Shown: positions 7,164 to 14,833, counted from the stretch's first letter. The stretch: DNA of 17,423 nucleotides from an uncultured Porphyromonadaceae bacterium (GCA_900547825.1 URII01000051.1:1-17423), one strand, 5' to 3'. The notes: generated by a model not told the origin, from the sequence alone. Numbers and translations are program-made.

Positions 7164-7682
7164 ATGGTTACTAAAAATGACGCGGTAGGCATTATCAGTC
7201 TTTTTGAAGACGCAAATATAGATGTCTTTATTGATGGAGGCTGGGGCGTTGATGCTCTACTTGGATACGAATCCAGAGAGCATAACGATATTGACATTTT
7301 TATAGAAGCAGTCAATAAGAATAATGCTTACGAAATCCTTAAAAGGAATGGTTTTCATGAAATAGCAATGGATTATTCGACCTCTTCTCATTCTGTTTGG
7401 CAACACATAGATAATCGTATAATTGATTTGCACCTATTTACTTATGATTCCGACCATAATTTGGTATTTGAGGGAGAAAAATATCCCGCAGAAGTTTTTT
7501 CAGGACTTGGAACGATTGAAGGTCGAAAAGTTATATGTATTGCGCCCAATTATCAAGTGCAATTTCATTTAGGCTACACTCGTGATGAGAATGACATCAA
7601 GGATGTATTACTTCTTTGTCAAGCTTTTAATCTTGAAATCCCACCGGAAATTTCAAAAGAAATCTCTATATTAGACAAATAA
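7164..7682 (+). CDS. Lnu/ANT(2'')-like nucleotidyltransferase, putative drug resistance
   Basis: A 172-residue nucleotidyltransferase-fold protein. Seen: IDVFIDGGWGVDALLG followed by SREHNDIDIFIE, which is the GGW...DxD active site (metal-binding aspartates in HNDIDI) shared by lincosamide nucleotidyltransferases of the LnuA/C type and ANT(2''). Further on are IIDLHLF and a C-terminal helical part with HLGYTRDENDIKDV, where Lnu proteins also have HxGYxxxxxDxxDI. Such enzymes attach AMP to a drug hydroxyl group. The substrate cannot be read from the sequence. I chose the ATG at 7164 (MVTKNDAVG); a TTG at 7092 would add 24 unrelated residues. The gene is clearly AT-richer than its neighbours, suggesting separate transfer. 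Confidence 0.85.
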   Translation: MVTKNDAVGIISLFEDANIDVFIDGGWGVDALLGYESREHNDIDIFIEAVNKNNAYEILKRNGFHEIAMDYSTSSHSVWQHIDNRIIDLHLFTYDSDHNLVFEGEKYPAEVFSGLGTIEGRKVICIAPNYQVQFHLGYTRDENDIKDVLLLCQAFNLEIPPEISKEISILDK

Positions 7683-7683
7683 A

Positions 7684-7884
7684 ATGCCATACATATCAAT
7701 CGAGAGCGGAAAGCTGACAGCAGAACAGAAAAAACAACTTATTGAGCGGCTGACAGCAACAGCCTCCGGGATAACGCATATCCCGGAGCAGTTCTTCACG
7801 GTTACAATCAAGGAATTGCCGGACGAAAATTTCGGCATTGGCGGCAAATCTATCGATGAGATTAAACGCAACTACAAACCATGA
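7684..7884 (+). CDS. 4-oxalocrotonate tautomerase-like small protein
   Basis: A 66-residue protein starting MPYISIESGKLTAEQKKQL. Pro2 becomes the N-terminal catalytic proline after Met removal, as in the tautomerase superfamily (4-OT/CHMI/MIF). The helix KLTAEQKKQLIERLTAT and the segment FFTVTIKELPDENFGIGGKS also match the family pattern of about 62 residues. These act as hexamers of small subunits. The substrate is unknown. It starts one base after the nucleotidyltransferase stop and its TGA overlaps the next ATG (ATGA), so the genes are coupled in an operon. Confidence 0.88.
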   Translation: MPYISIESGKLTAEQKKQLIERLTATASGITHIPEQFFTVTIKELPDENFGIGGKSIDEIKRNYKP

Positions 7885-8393
7885 ACTTGACATTACGCCC
7901 TTATCAACCTTCGGATGCTGCTGTGATTACATCGTGGCTTAAAAGTGAGTATCTTATGCGCCAATGGTGCGCAGACAGATATGAACGTTACCCGGTCACG
8001 CCCGAAGATATGAATACATATCACGAGAGGAATATTGACGGACGACACTCACGCGCCCTGACAATGACGGATGGCGACGATATTGTCGGGTACATCACCT
8101 TGCGCACTCCGGCAGACAATCCGGCTGAGCAACGACTGGGATTTGTCATCGTCGATGATTCAAAACGTGGTCACGGTTTAGGCAAAGCTCTTGTTTCAAT
8201 GGCAGTCAAATATGCTTTTGAAACGCTTGAAGCTACAAAAGTGTCGCTCGGTGTCTTTGAGAATAATCCGTCTGCCATTCATTGCTATGAAGCGTCTGGA
8301 TTCCATAGTGTTTTAAGGCATGATACCGAGAGCTATGAATGTCTGGGCGAAACATGGAATTGCATCGAAATGGAACAGCATAAAGAGCTATGA
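7881..8393 (+). CDS. GNAT family N-acetyltransferase
   Basis: A 170-residue acetyltransferase of the RimI/RimJ-like GNAT type. Seen: the N-terminal LTLRPYQPSDAAVITSWL, the beta-bulge strand ALTMTDGDDIVGYITL, the acetyl-CoA loop RGHGLGKALV (residues about 94-103), and motif B with VFENNPSAIHCYEASGF (about 123-139). The acceptor could be a drug, a protein N-terminus or a polyamine; the cassette context favours drug detoxification, but this is inference. It begins within the tautomerase stop codon. The following MATE gene starts 21 bases downstream. Confidence 0.9.
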   Translation: MNLTLRPYQPSDAAVITSWLKSEYLMRQWCADRYERYPVTPEDMNTYHERNIDGRHSRALTMTDGDDIVGYITLRTPADNPAEQRLGFVIVDDSKRGHGLGKALVSMAVKYAFETLEATKVSLGVFENNPSAIHCYEASGFHSVLRHDTESYECLGETWNCIEMEQHKEL

Positions 8394-8414
8394 AAGCAAT
8401 CGGAATATTATAAA

Positions 8415-9776
8415 ATGAAAACCACAAAACTTGATTATCAGAATGGCAATATAGGGAAGTTATTTCGCTCGCTGTTCTTCCCCACACTGATAGGGATGCT
8501 AAGTAACTCTGTATTCCTTATCACCGACGGGATATTTGTTGGACAAGGTATTGGCCCGTTAGGACTTGCCGCAGTCAATATGGTTGCTCCAATGTTCATT
8601 CTGATTTGCGGTATCACCCTGATGTTCGGCATCGGCAGTTCTGTCGGGGCATCTATTTGTCTTGCCAACAAACAACATCTCTCTGCTAAGAAAATAGTAT
8701 TTCAGTGTTTTTTAAGTGGAGAATTACTGATATTGTTTCTTGCAACTATATTTATCAGTGATCCTAAAGGAATTGTCAACATACTTGGAGCAGATGATTC
8801 TATACGGAAGCTGTCTTCGGCATATCTGTTCTGGTTATTTACGGCTATGATTTGTATGTTACCTCAAATCGGAGGCATGATGGTAATGCGACTTGACGGT
8901 TCTCCAAAATATGCCATGTTCTGCCAACTCATACCTGCTATTCTGAATATTGCTTTGGACTATTATCTTATATTTCAGTTGAAACTTGAAACTACCGGTG
9001 CGGCGTTGGCAACTTCTATAAGTGGCATTGTCGGAGCTTTAATGGTGTTTCTTTATTTCTGTAAATGGTCTGTTAACTTCAGATTTACGAAGATTGCAGA
9101 TGCATTTGAAGGAATATTGACTAATACTCGATATGCTGTAAAAATTGGGTTCTCCGCATTCTTTACCGAGGCGACAACTTGCGTAATGATGCTTACCGGC
9201 AATTATATGTTTATGCGGCTCATTGGCATCGAAGGAGTATCGGCATATTCAATTGTATGTTATCTTTTCCCGGTTTTCTTCTCTTTTGCAAATTCAATAA
9301 TTCAGTCAGAACAGCCGATAATCAGCTTTAATTATGGCAATCAAGCATACGGCAGGATTGCCGCAACATTTCAACAAGCAATTGGCACCGCATTTTTATC
9401 AGGTATTGGACTATCATTGTGCTGTTTGCTGTTTAACAGACCAATAGCTGAAATATTTTTGGGAAATGGCATGGAATATGGATTGGCTGAGGCCGGCATA
9501 CCATTATTTGCAATTTGCCCGATTTTCTTCATCTCTAATATGGCTGTGATTGGTTACTATCAGAGTATTGAGAAGGCATGGATAGCTTCACTTATCTCCC
9601 TATTACGAGGTCTTGTGGTATTAGTACCTTCTTTTATTATCCTGCCCTCTCTGATTGGTATTGCAGGGTTATGGCTGGCAATTCCAATGTCAGAGTTCAT
9701 AACACTAACTGTCGCGGGAGGAATATTCCTTTTCAGACATAGGGCTGACATATTAGAGAAATCGCTGACACGATGA
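8415..9776 (+). CDS. MATE family multidrug efflux transporter
   Basis: A 453-residue integral membrane protein with about 12 hydrophobic segments, the normal MATE size. Seen: the N-terminal GNIGKLFRSLFFPTLIGMLSNS, the family segment TDGIFVGQGIGPLGLAAVNM, FGIGSSVGASI, the second-half repeat beginning KIGFSAFFTEATTC, and QSEQPIISFNYGNQAYGR, typical of the MepA-like branch. MATE pumps export cationic drugs using a sodium or proton gradient across the inner membrane. It lies 21 bases behind the GNAT gene in the same operon and is AT-richer than the chromosome on the left. Confidence 0.95.
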   Translation: MKTTKLDYQNGNIGKLFRSLFFPTLIGMLSNSVFLITDGIFVGQGIGPLGLAAVNMVAPMFILICGITLMFGIGSSVGASICLANKQHLSAKKIVFQCFLSGELLILFLATIFISDPKGIVNILGADDSIRKLSSAYLFWLFTAMICMLPQIGGMMVMRLDGSPKYAMFCQLIPAILNIALDYYLIFQLKLETTGAALATSISGIVGALMVFLYFCKWSVNFRFTKIADAFEGILTNTRYAVKIGFSAFFTEATTCVMMLTGNYMFMRLIGIEGVSAYSIVCYLFPVFFSFANSIIQSEQPIISFNYGNQAYGRIAATFQQAIGTAFLSGIGLSLCCLLFNRPIAEIFLGNGMEYGLAEAGIPLFAICPIFFISNMAVIGYYQSIEKAWIASLISLLRGLVVLVPSFIILPSLIGIAGLWLAIPMSEFITLTVAGGIFLFRHRADILEKSLTR

Positions 9777-9786
9777 ATTAACAGCT

Positions 9787-9954
9787 ATGGACCAGAATAA
9801 AATTTATCCGCGTTCCAATGATAATCAGACAGCGTATCTGAAATCAGTTGTCACACTGCCGACAATCAAGGTCGGAGATTTTATCATCTACAATGACTTC
9901 GTGAATGCCCCACGCGACTTTGAGAAAAACAATGTGCGCCACCGAGATTGCTGA
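9787..9954 (+). pseudogene. Truncated Vat/CatB-type xenobiotic acetyltransferase
   Basis: A 55-codon ORF starting 10 bases after the MATE stop: MDQNKIYPRSNDNQTAYLK, then VGDFIIYNDFVNAPRDFEKNNV. This is the N-terminal pattern of the left-handed beta-helix acetyltransferases for streptogramin A and chloramphenicol (Vat/CatB). In those proteins a YHYP-like segment and about 150 more residues of hexapeptide repeats follow. Here the match stops after NNV (codon GTG at 9934-9936), and five unrelated residues lead to a TGA. The breakpoint coincides with the first base of a terminator stem that belongs to the next module. It is therefore a gene fragment left by an insertion or deletion. Confidence 0.75.
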
Positions 9955-9973
9955 TAATTCTCTCTCGGTGGCG
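9937..9973 (-). terminator. Terminator hairpin of the mobilization operon
   Basis: A perfect 11-base stem, CGCCACCGAGA (9937-9947) with TCTCGGTGGCG (9963-9973), and a 15-base loop. It lies 6 bases after the relaxase stop on the minus strand. The T run (GTTTTTCTC on the minus strand) comes only after a few more bases, within the truncated gene, so it may act poorly or in both directions. Confidence 0.65.
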
Positions 9974-9978
9974 TTTGG

Positions 9979-11181
9979 TTATAGTCCGTGAGACATTCCC
10001 ATGTGTCGGGAATGGCCATAGTTGAGTTTGAACATCGCCATTGCCTCCTGATTAGTCAGCGTGGGATGCGAGCGGCGGAAGCGTTTGAACTCCTCTTTAT
10101 CGAATCCGGTCAGGCCATTATAGAACGCCTCGTATTCGGGATGCGCTCCCGGAACAAATGGCATTCCGCCGCCTGTCATTATGTCGAGGTTGTAACGTGA
10201 CACATCGGGCTGCTTGGTATCAGGGTTAAATCTGATATAAGCGTCGCCAACATGGATGGTATAGCCTTTGACATACAGTCGCTGTTGCTCCGGTGTAATC
10301 TCGATGTTTCCAAATGTAGTCGGCGCGACAGGCGAACCGTCAAGATGCACCCACTGATTATTGGGGTCAATGGTTGTGGCTATGCGCAGATGTTCTGCCT
10401 GAGCTGAACGCCGGTCTAACTCCTTGAGCACGTTATTGGGAGTGAAACGCTTGCCGATCTTGGAGGCAACAAAAGAATGACGACCTTTTCTATAAATAAG
10501 GGTTTTCATCTTCTGTTCCGGTGTCTGGTCGTATAGAACCTCCACTTTTACGCCTCTCTTTTTCAATTCCTGCCTGAATGTGTTGACATCGTGAATGCTC
10601 CTGTCGTTCAACACCTCGTTGGCAATCTGACGAATCTCCACTTTGCTCCGTTCAGAGCCACGCAGTTTTTCCGGGTCAAGTGATAGGCTGTCGGTTCCCA
10701 TCGTAAGATTATGGCGTTTGGTTATATCAAGACACACCGCTCTGTTACGGTAACGGTTGGTCGCAGCCTTGATAATCTTGCCGTCATAATCCACACGGCA
10801 GAACATTATGTGACAATGTGGATGTGGTTTGTCGGTATGCCTGACGATGATGTACGGAGTGTTGGTTATACCCATTTTCTCCATATATTCCTCCGCGATT
10901 TTAAGCATATAATCATCGGTCAGTCTGTCGCTGTCTTTAGGCGAGAAACCGAGGGATATATGGCCGCATGGCTCCTTGATTTTAGACCTCGACAATGCCG
11001 GACGCTCCATATCTCTGACGGCGGTTTTGCGCCAGTCATCTTCACCGATATTCAGCCGAAGTCCATCGCTTCCGAGTACATTCCAGACTTGTTTTTCTTT
11101 CGGCAAATTATCCTGTTTGACACGGGTGATGTAGTCCAGACAACCGCCAAACGAATTGCCGCTACTGATTTTTCCAATCAT
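9979..11181 (-). CDS. MOB relaxase (relaxase/mobilization nuclease)
   Basis: A 400-residue relaxase that nicks the element's transfer origin, stays linked to the 5' end through a tyrosine and pilots the strand into the recipient. Seen: MIGKISSGNSFGGCLDYI at the N-terminus (Tyr17 is the candidate nucleophile), GHISLGFSP near residues 73-81, and the metal-binding triple-histidine motif HTDKPHPHCHIMF at 115-127. This is the architecture of the Bacteroides MobB/BmgA-type mobilization nucleases. The C-terminal third is less conserved. It is encoded three bases downstream of the MobC-like gene. Transfer would need a conjugative element supplied in trans, since no type IV secretion genes are visible. 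Confidence 0.93.
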   Translation of the reverse strand: MIGKISSGNSFGGCLDYITRVKQDNLPKEKQVWNVLGSDGLRLNIGEDDWRKTAVRDMERPALSRSKIKEPCGHISLGFSPKDSDRLTDDYMLKIAEEYMEKMGITNTPYIIVRHTDKPHPHCHIMFCRVDYDGKIIKAATNRYRNRAVCLDITKRHNLTMGTDSLSLDPEKLRGSERSKVEIRQIANEVLNDRSIHDVNTFRQELKKRGVKVEVLYDQTPEQKMKTLIYRKGRHSFVASKIGKRFTPNNVLKELDRRSAQAEHLRIATTIDPNNQWVHLDGSPVAPTTFGNIEITPEQQRLYVKGYTIHVGDAYIRFNPDTKQPDVSRYNLDIMTGGGMPFVPGAHPEYEAFYNGLTGFDKEEFKRFRRSHPTLTNQEAMAMFKLNYGHSRHMGMSHGL

Positions 11182-11184
11182 AAT

Positions 11185-11556
11185 TTAGGGCTTAATTTCG
11201 TTGAAACGGTCGATGATAGCGTCAAGCCCTCTAAGGATCCTCATTGCCTCGTTAGCGACGCTCCAGCATTTCCCGGCGTTGCAGGCTTTGGCGATCTGGT
11301 TGATGTTGTTCCGCTCCCTCAACAGTTCTCGGAGTAGCTCTTGCTGCTCCAACGTTACACGCTCTACAATCTCGGTGCTGAGAATACAGTCGCGTCCGAA
11401 AGTAGAGAAGCTTGTGTAACCGGCTTTTTCCATGCGCTTACGCGCTATGGCAAGGTCGTTGCAAGAGAACTTTATGCTCTTCACAAGGGTACGGATGTCC
11501 ATTACATCCTTATTGTCGTATCCCGAATATGGGAGTGATTTAAGCTTTTTTCTCAT
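11185..11556 (-). CDS. MobC-like relaxosome accessory protein
   Basis: A 123-residue, basic, mostly helical protein. The segment VKSIKFSCNDLAIARKRMEKAGYTSFSTFGRDCIL resembles the ribbon-helix-helix part of plasmid mobilization MobC/MobA-type DNA-binding proteins, and NNINQIAKACNAG is the typical C-terminal block of MobC (NxxQxAxxxN). Such proteins bind oriT and help the relaxase open the DNA. It lies directly upstream of the relaxase gene, and the probable oriT lies directly upstream of it, which fits this role. Confidence 0.85.
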   Translation of the reverse strand: MRKKLKSLPYSGYDNKDVMDIRTLVKSIKFSCNDLAIARKRMEKAGYTSFSTFGRDCILSTEIVERVTLEQQELLRELLRERNNINQIAKACNAGKCWSVANEAMRILRGLDAIIDRFNEIKP

Positions 11557-11767
11557 GTTGATTACAATGATTAAGTGACTAAAGTGGTTATAGTGAAAAT
11601 GGAGGGGGAGGTTTTGAGCTGCGCGAAAGGCTTAGGTATTACCTTAGCCTAAACTCGCTCCCCCTCCATTATCATTCCGGTGGTTGCCGCTTAGGGGCGG
11701 CAAGTTCCGCTGCTATTAAGGGGCTGCGCCTCCTTAACAGAGACTGTCGATTAGACCTGTCGGCGAA
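11557..11767. other. Hairpin-rich intergenic region, candidate oriT
   Basis: This 211-base gap upstream of the MobC-like and relaxase genes has three inverted repeats. First, a perfect 13-base pair, AATGGAGGGGGAG (11598-11610) with its complement at 11658-11670, encloses a second imperfect hairpin (GGCTTAGGTA with TACCTTAGCC). Second, TTGCCGC/GCGGCAA around TTAGGG near 11684-11703. Third, TTAAGGGGC/GCCTCCTTAA near 11716-11737. Placement next to the relaxosome genes makes it the best oriT candidate. Some of these hairpins could instead terminate transcription of the upstream DUF3408-like gene. Confidence 0.55.
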
Positions 11768-12670
11768 TCAGTCAAGGTCTGCCCAGCCTTCGGTGTCAGG
11801 CTCGATGATGTTTAGAATCTCCATAAGTAGATTGTTGACAAGATATGTAGGACAGGCGCGGTAATCGCCGGAACGTGCGCAGATGCGGTAGAGCCTCTTG
11901 ATAAGGTTTGCGGAGATGGTTATCGGCTTGCCTCCCTTGGTGTCGGTCTTGACCAGATAGGTATCGTGAAATTCCTGTCTTGATGCCCGGCGCATCTTGG
12001 CACTGATACGGGTGGCTTTGCCCGTGACTGCAGGAGCGTCAGCAACATTGGGTTGGGCTTCAGCTTTATCGGTAGTAGTCATTATAGTGGTATCAGTTGC
12101 TGTAATGACTCCAGTCGGTACACCGATATCGTTCACTGTTTCCACAGTGGTAGTGTCAGAAGCAGTGAGGGTTGTTCCTTTTTGATGTAATAGAGATTCC
12201 GCTTGTGTGGGATTACTCGTGGATGCTGTCTTAACCGTTGGCGTATCTTCCGATGCCGTGACGTTCTGTTGCGAGGGATTTCCCATTTCAGTCATTATAG
12301 TGACTTGGTCACTATCTGGCTTTGATGATTTGGAATCCAATGTACCACGAGATTTTCTTCTCTTTGTCGCGTTGGCGAAGTAAGCCTTACGTGCGGTTTC
12401 TTGTTCCTCTTTACGCTCGGCAGCGAGCTTTTTGACTTCTTCGCCATGTTCCCGGATGAATTCCTCGACATTCTCCGGCTCCCATCTTACAAGACAAGGA
12501 TTCAGCTTCATTCCTGGAAATGGTGGATCATTGTCTATTATATTCCAAGGAAGGGAGTATTCGATGATAAGTGAGTTCCTTTCCTGCTGTCTTTCTTTCT
12601 CATCCCGGTCCTGAAGAAATTTATCGGCATCAAAACCGGATCTATTGGATGCTTTGGTTGATTTTGCCAT
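11768..12670 (-). CDS. DUF3408-like mobile element protein
   Basis: A 300-residue protein in three parts. The N-terminus (1-130) is charged and helical, with a coiled-coil-like stretch EEFIREHGEEVKKLAAERKEEQ. The middle (about 130-215) is a low-complexity Thr/Ser/Ala/Val-rich linker. The C-terminus (about 217-300), with EFHDTYL, KPITISANLIKRLYRIC and CPTYLVNNLLMEIL, resembles the DUF3408 domain found on Bacteroides conjugative and mobilizable elements, often near tra and mob genes. A DNA-binding or partition-like role has been suggested for such proteins by context only. It is transcribed toward the mob genes, about 210 bases upstream of the MobC-like gene. Confidence 0.7.
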   Translation of the reverse strand: MAKSTKASNRSGFDADKFLQDRDEKERQQERNSLIIEYSLPWNIIDNDPPFPGMKLNPCLVRWEPENVEEFIREHGEEVKKLAAERKEEQETARKAYFANATKRRKSRGTLDSKSSKPDSDQVTIMTEMGNPSQQNVTASEDTPTVKTASTSNPTQAESLLHQKGTTLTASDTTTVETVNDIGVPTGVITATDTTIMTTTDKAEAQPNVADAPAVTGKATRISAKMRRASRQEFHDTYLVKTDTKGGKPITISANLIKRLYRICARSGDYRACPTYLVNNLLMEILNIIEPDTEGWADLD

Positions 12671-12724
12671 ATCATTGGGGATTGTGGCCGCCGAGATTAA
12701 TAGTCCCGGCGACCGAGTGAGGTA

Positions 12725-12988
12725 TTGAATTTGATAAACTGATGAATCGTGAGAGTATTGATGTGCGGCTCAATATGTTAACGGTTCATCGGCATTTCAT
12801 CACGGTTTTGGCGGTGAGAAAAACATTCCGGCGAGGGAAAAGAGAAATTGCGTTTTCTCTCGGTGCCACACTGTTTTTCTTTCATTGCCTTTCATCCTTT
12901 GATGAAATATTGATGAATAACCGATGAAAAGAAAAAGCACTGAGAAACAATACTGTATCTCTCTTTTCATCAGTTTATCAAAATTCAA
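12725..12988. repeat. GATGAA repeat array within a long inverted repeat, candidate origin
   Basis: The gap 12671-12998 has no gene. It contains an inverted repeat whose left copy (12725-12746) reads TTGAATTTGATAAACTGATG and on; the right copy at 12966-12988 is its reverse complement with one extra base. Between and within these copies GATGAA occurs at 12741, 12901, 12912 and 12923, and TTCATC at 12785, 12796, 12891 and 12966. The 12901/12912/12923 and 12785/12796 sets are spaced exactly 11 bases. There is also a 7-base hairpin at 12841-12860. Iteron-like spacing beside a helicase gene suggests a replication origin or an operator array. Confidence 0.6.
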
Positions 12989-12998
12989 CGAGAAAAAA

Positions 12999-14231
12999 TT
13001 ATAAACTCTCTAACATCTGCCGGGTAACAGTGTAAAACCGCCCGACTTTGCGGGTCTCGACGTATGCCGGTTCGCTGACAGACACCCCAATCTGATAGGT
13101 GGTGTATGACAGCGAATTTGGTGCAGGTCTGAGTTTCCAACAGTCCTGCACGACTTTTCTCAGTGCCGTGCGGTCGGTCTTGACGCGCTGGTAGTCGAAC
13201 AGATTGAGGATGTCGTTGAAGCAGAAATTAACGGTATCCACGTGCATACTCGCCATGATGTCGAGCAACAGCTCGGCAAGTTCAAGCTCCACACGGTTGC
13301 GGTTAGCACGGATGATTTTCTGTAAAGCATCTGTGTCAATCAGTTTCGGGTCGAACCACATCCGGCTTTCCTCGGCGGTTGACAGTTGCCGATAGGTCAG
13401 TGCGTGGAGAAATGCCGGTATCTCATAGCGGATTTTCTCCAGAAATGTGGTGTCATCAGTGGTGAGTTTCGGAATCTTCCGTACCCAGTAGCGTGTCTCT
13501 CCGGGGTCGATGACTACGGGAAGATACTCGTTGTTGGAACACAGTACGAACTTGGCGAAGAAACTCACCTCCTCGCGGTCGCGTCCTTTGGCTTCCATCT
13601 TGTAGTTGCGGGTGGTACTGAGATTCTTTAGCCTCTCTGAATCCTCGCGTTTGTTAAGAAGCACCTCGTCAACCACGATTACGAGTTTGCCGTTCCAGTC
13701 ATCATTGAACTGACTGCGGAAATTCTCGTTGGTGTTGAACGTGACATTTGCCTCAAAAAGCAGTTTGAGGAAATTGAGAAAGGTGGATTTGCCGGTGTTG
13801 CGTTCCTCCGACACTAACAACAGAATCGGAAGTTTCTGCAACGGCATAGTGTATAAGATTTGCAGATAGTCAAGACCGAGGTCGTATTGTTCGCCGAAGA
13901 TATGGCGCACAAGCGATTCGATGCACTGCCATTCTCCCTCGGCGGGGATATGGCTGAGCGGTGAATACTTGTTCTTGAAGTTGCCGACCACGGGCTGATA
14001 GTCGAGATGCGAGGGGACACAGCAGAAGCCGTCGTATTTGGGTACATTGGCAAGAAAGTCCTTGCCATAGTCCTGACGTATCGCCTCGATTGTCCACGGG
14101 ATGCTACGCTCTATGAGCTGTCCGGCGGCGTTGGGCTGTCGGACAATCTTGTAGTAGGTGGTGCCGATGCGCTCAAAGCGGTCTTCGGCTCCGGGAGTTG
14201 TATCAATTTCTGTCATGGGTTCAGACTTCAT
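12999..14231 (-). CDS. D5/P4-type superfamily 3 helicase (DUF5906-like replication protein)
   Basis: A 410-residue protein with an SF3 AAA+ helicase core. Seen: Walker A SEERNTGKSTF at 141-151, Walker B KLVIVVDEV at 182-190, sensor-1/B' FAKFVLCSNNEYLP at 225-238, and a probable arginine finger in GETRYWVRKI at 244-253. A D5_N-like part lies upstream and a winged-helix-like tail downstream (about 310-410). There is no primase motif, so it is only the helicase half of P4-alpha-like proteins. It would unwind the element's origin during replication. The start at 14231 overlaps the HTH gene by 11 bases; a second ATG at 14216 (MTEIDTT) begins just after that gene's stop and may be the true start. 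Confidence 0.88.
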   Translation of the reverse strand: MKSEPMTEIDTTPGAEDRFERIGTTYYKIVRQPNAAGQLIERSIPWTIEAIRQDYGKDFLANVPKYDGFCCVPSHLDYQPVVGNFKNKYSPLSHIPAEGEWQCIESLVRHIFGEQYDLGLDYLQILYTMPLQKLPILLLVSEERNTGKSTFLNFLKLLFEANVTFNTNENFRSQFNDDWNGKLVIVVDEVLLNKREDSERLKNLSTTRNYKMEAKGRDREEVSFFAKFVLCSNNEYLPVVIDPGETRYWVRKIPKLTTDDTTFLEKIRYEIPAFLHALTYRQLSTAEESRMWFDPKLIDTDALQKIIRANRNRVELELAELLLDIMASMHVDTVNFCFNDILNLFDYQRVKTDRTALRKVVQDCWKLRPAPNSLSYTTYQIGVSVSEPAYVETRKVGRFYTVTRQMLESL

Positions 14232-14550
14232 TGCGGGCGTTTATAATCTCTCGTATCTCACGCTGGCTGTAACGAGTACTGCCGTTCACCTTGAAGGTGT
14301 GCAGTTTACCGCTTTGAACCATGTTCCAGACGGTGGTCTCGCACACGCCGAGCTGTTCTGCCGCCTGTTTCTTGGTGAGAGGTTTGTCTTTCTCCGCTTC
14401 CATAAATATGGGAAGAAGACGCTCTCGTGTAGCTTCGATTGTGTCCACCACCAACTGATGGAGGTCGGAAAGGTGGACGGTGAGGAGAATATTGGGAGAA
14501 TCAGGGTCGGACAACGACACCTGAAGGAGGTCGTATAGGCTTGCTTTCAT
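14221..14550 (-). CDS. Excisionase-like helix-turn-helix protein
   Basis: A 109-residue protein. Residues about 57-104, PLTKKQAAEQLGVCETTVWN and KLHTFKVNGSTRYSQREI, form a MerR-type winged helix (HTH_17/excisionase family). The N-terminal 50 residues are helical and acidic and may serve for dimerisation. Proteins of this type are common directly upstream of helicase genes on Bacteroides mobilizable elements, where they regulate excision or replication. Its start is 46 bases downstream of a strongly structured RNA segment, so it may be under leader control. It overlaps the helicase gene. Confidence 0.85.
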   Translation of the reverse strand: MKASLYDLLQVSLSDPDSPNILLTVHLSDLHQLVVDTIEATRERLLPIFMEAEKDKPLTKKQAAEQLGVCETTVWNMVQSGKLHTFKVNGSTRYSQREIREIINARNEV

Positions 14551-14595
14551 CTGGGGGGAATGAAATTAAGTTATATCGCCGGATTGTTTACACCA

Positions 14596-14805
14596 TTCAC
14601 TGCTCGGCGAAGATTAAGGCAGTGAAGATGTGTCCCCGAAAGGACATAGATGGAGCTGTCGGCCATATTTTGCTAAAGCCGACGGGGTTGCCAACCGTTC
14701 AAGGTCAGCATAAGGCGTATCTCGTCCGATCCCATACCGCACGAATTGGCAACGGCATGAGTGGCATCTGTCCCGGATATGGGGCGGACACAAGGCGGCT
14801 GTGTC
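14596..14805 (-). ncRNA. Structured leader RNA upstream of the HTH gene
   Basis: In 210 bases there are four strong stems: GACACA/TGTGTC (14787-14792 with 14800-14805); a perfect 8-base stem GTTGCCAA/TTGGCAAC (14687-14694 with 14746-14753); CTGTCGGC/GCCGACGG with one wobble (14656-14663 with 14678-14685); and a perfect 8-base stem TTCACTGC/GCAGTGAA (14596-14603 with 14619-14626). It lies on the presumed minus-strand transcript between a micro-ORF and the HTH gene and has no U tract. It could be a regulatory leader (attenuator or riboswitch-like); I do not recognise a known class. Confidence 0.5.
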
Positions 14806-14809
14806 TTAC

Positions 14810-14833
14810 TTACATAGGGTAAGGCATACGCAT
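14810..14833 (-). CDS. Candidate leader peptide (7 residues)
   Basis: ATG CGT ATG CCT TAC CCT ATG TAA, peptide MRMPYPM, preceded by the A/G-rich stretch TTAAAAAGAAGAAAA, which looks like a good initiation region. It ends five bases before the structured segment 14596-14805. Position and size fit a leader peptide that controls the following RNA fold, but this is inference. Confidence 0.35.
   Translation of the reverse strand: MRMPYPM

Noticed and set aside
10711..11337. 208-codon plus-strand ORF
   Set aside because: Shadow frame opposite the clear relaxase and MobC-like genes.
12742..12927. 61-codon plus-strand ORF across the GATGAA array
   Set aside because: It simply reads through the repeat array and hairpin; no coding character.
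12725..12988. CRISPR array
   Set aside because: The repeats are only six bases long with about 11-base spacing, far from CRISPR repeat/spacer geometry, and no cas genes are present.
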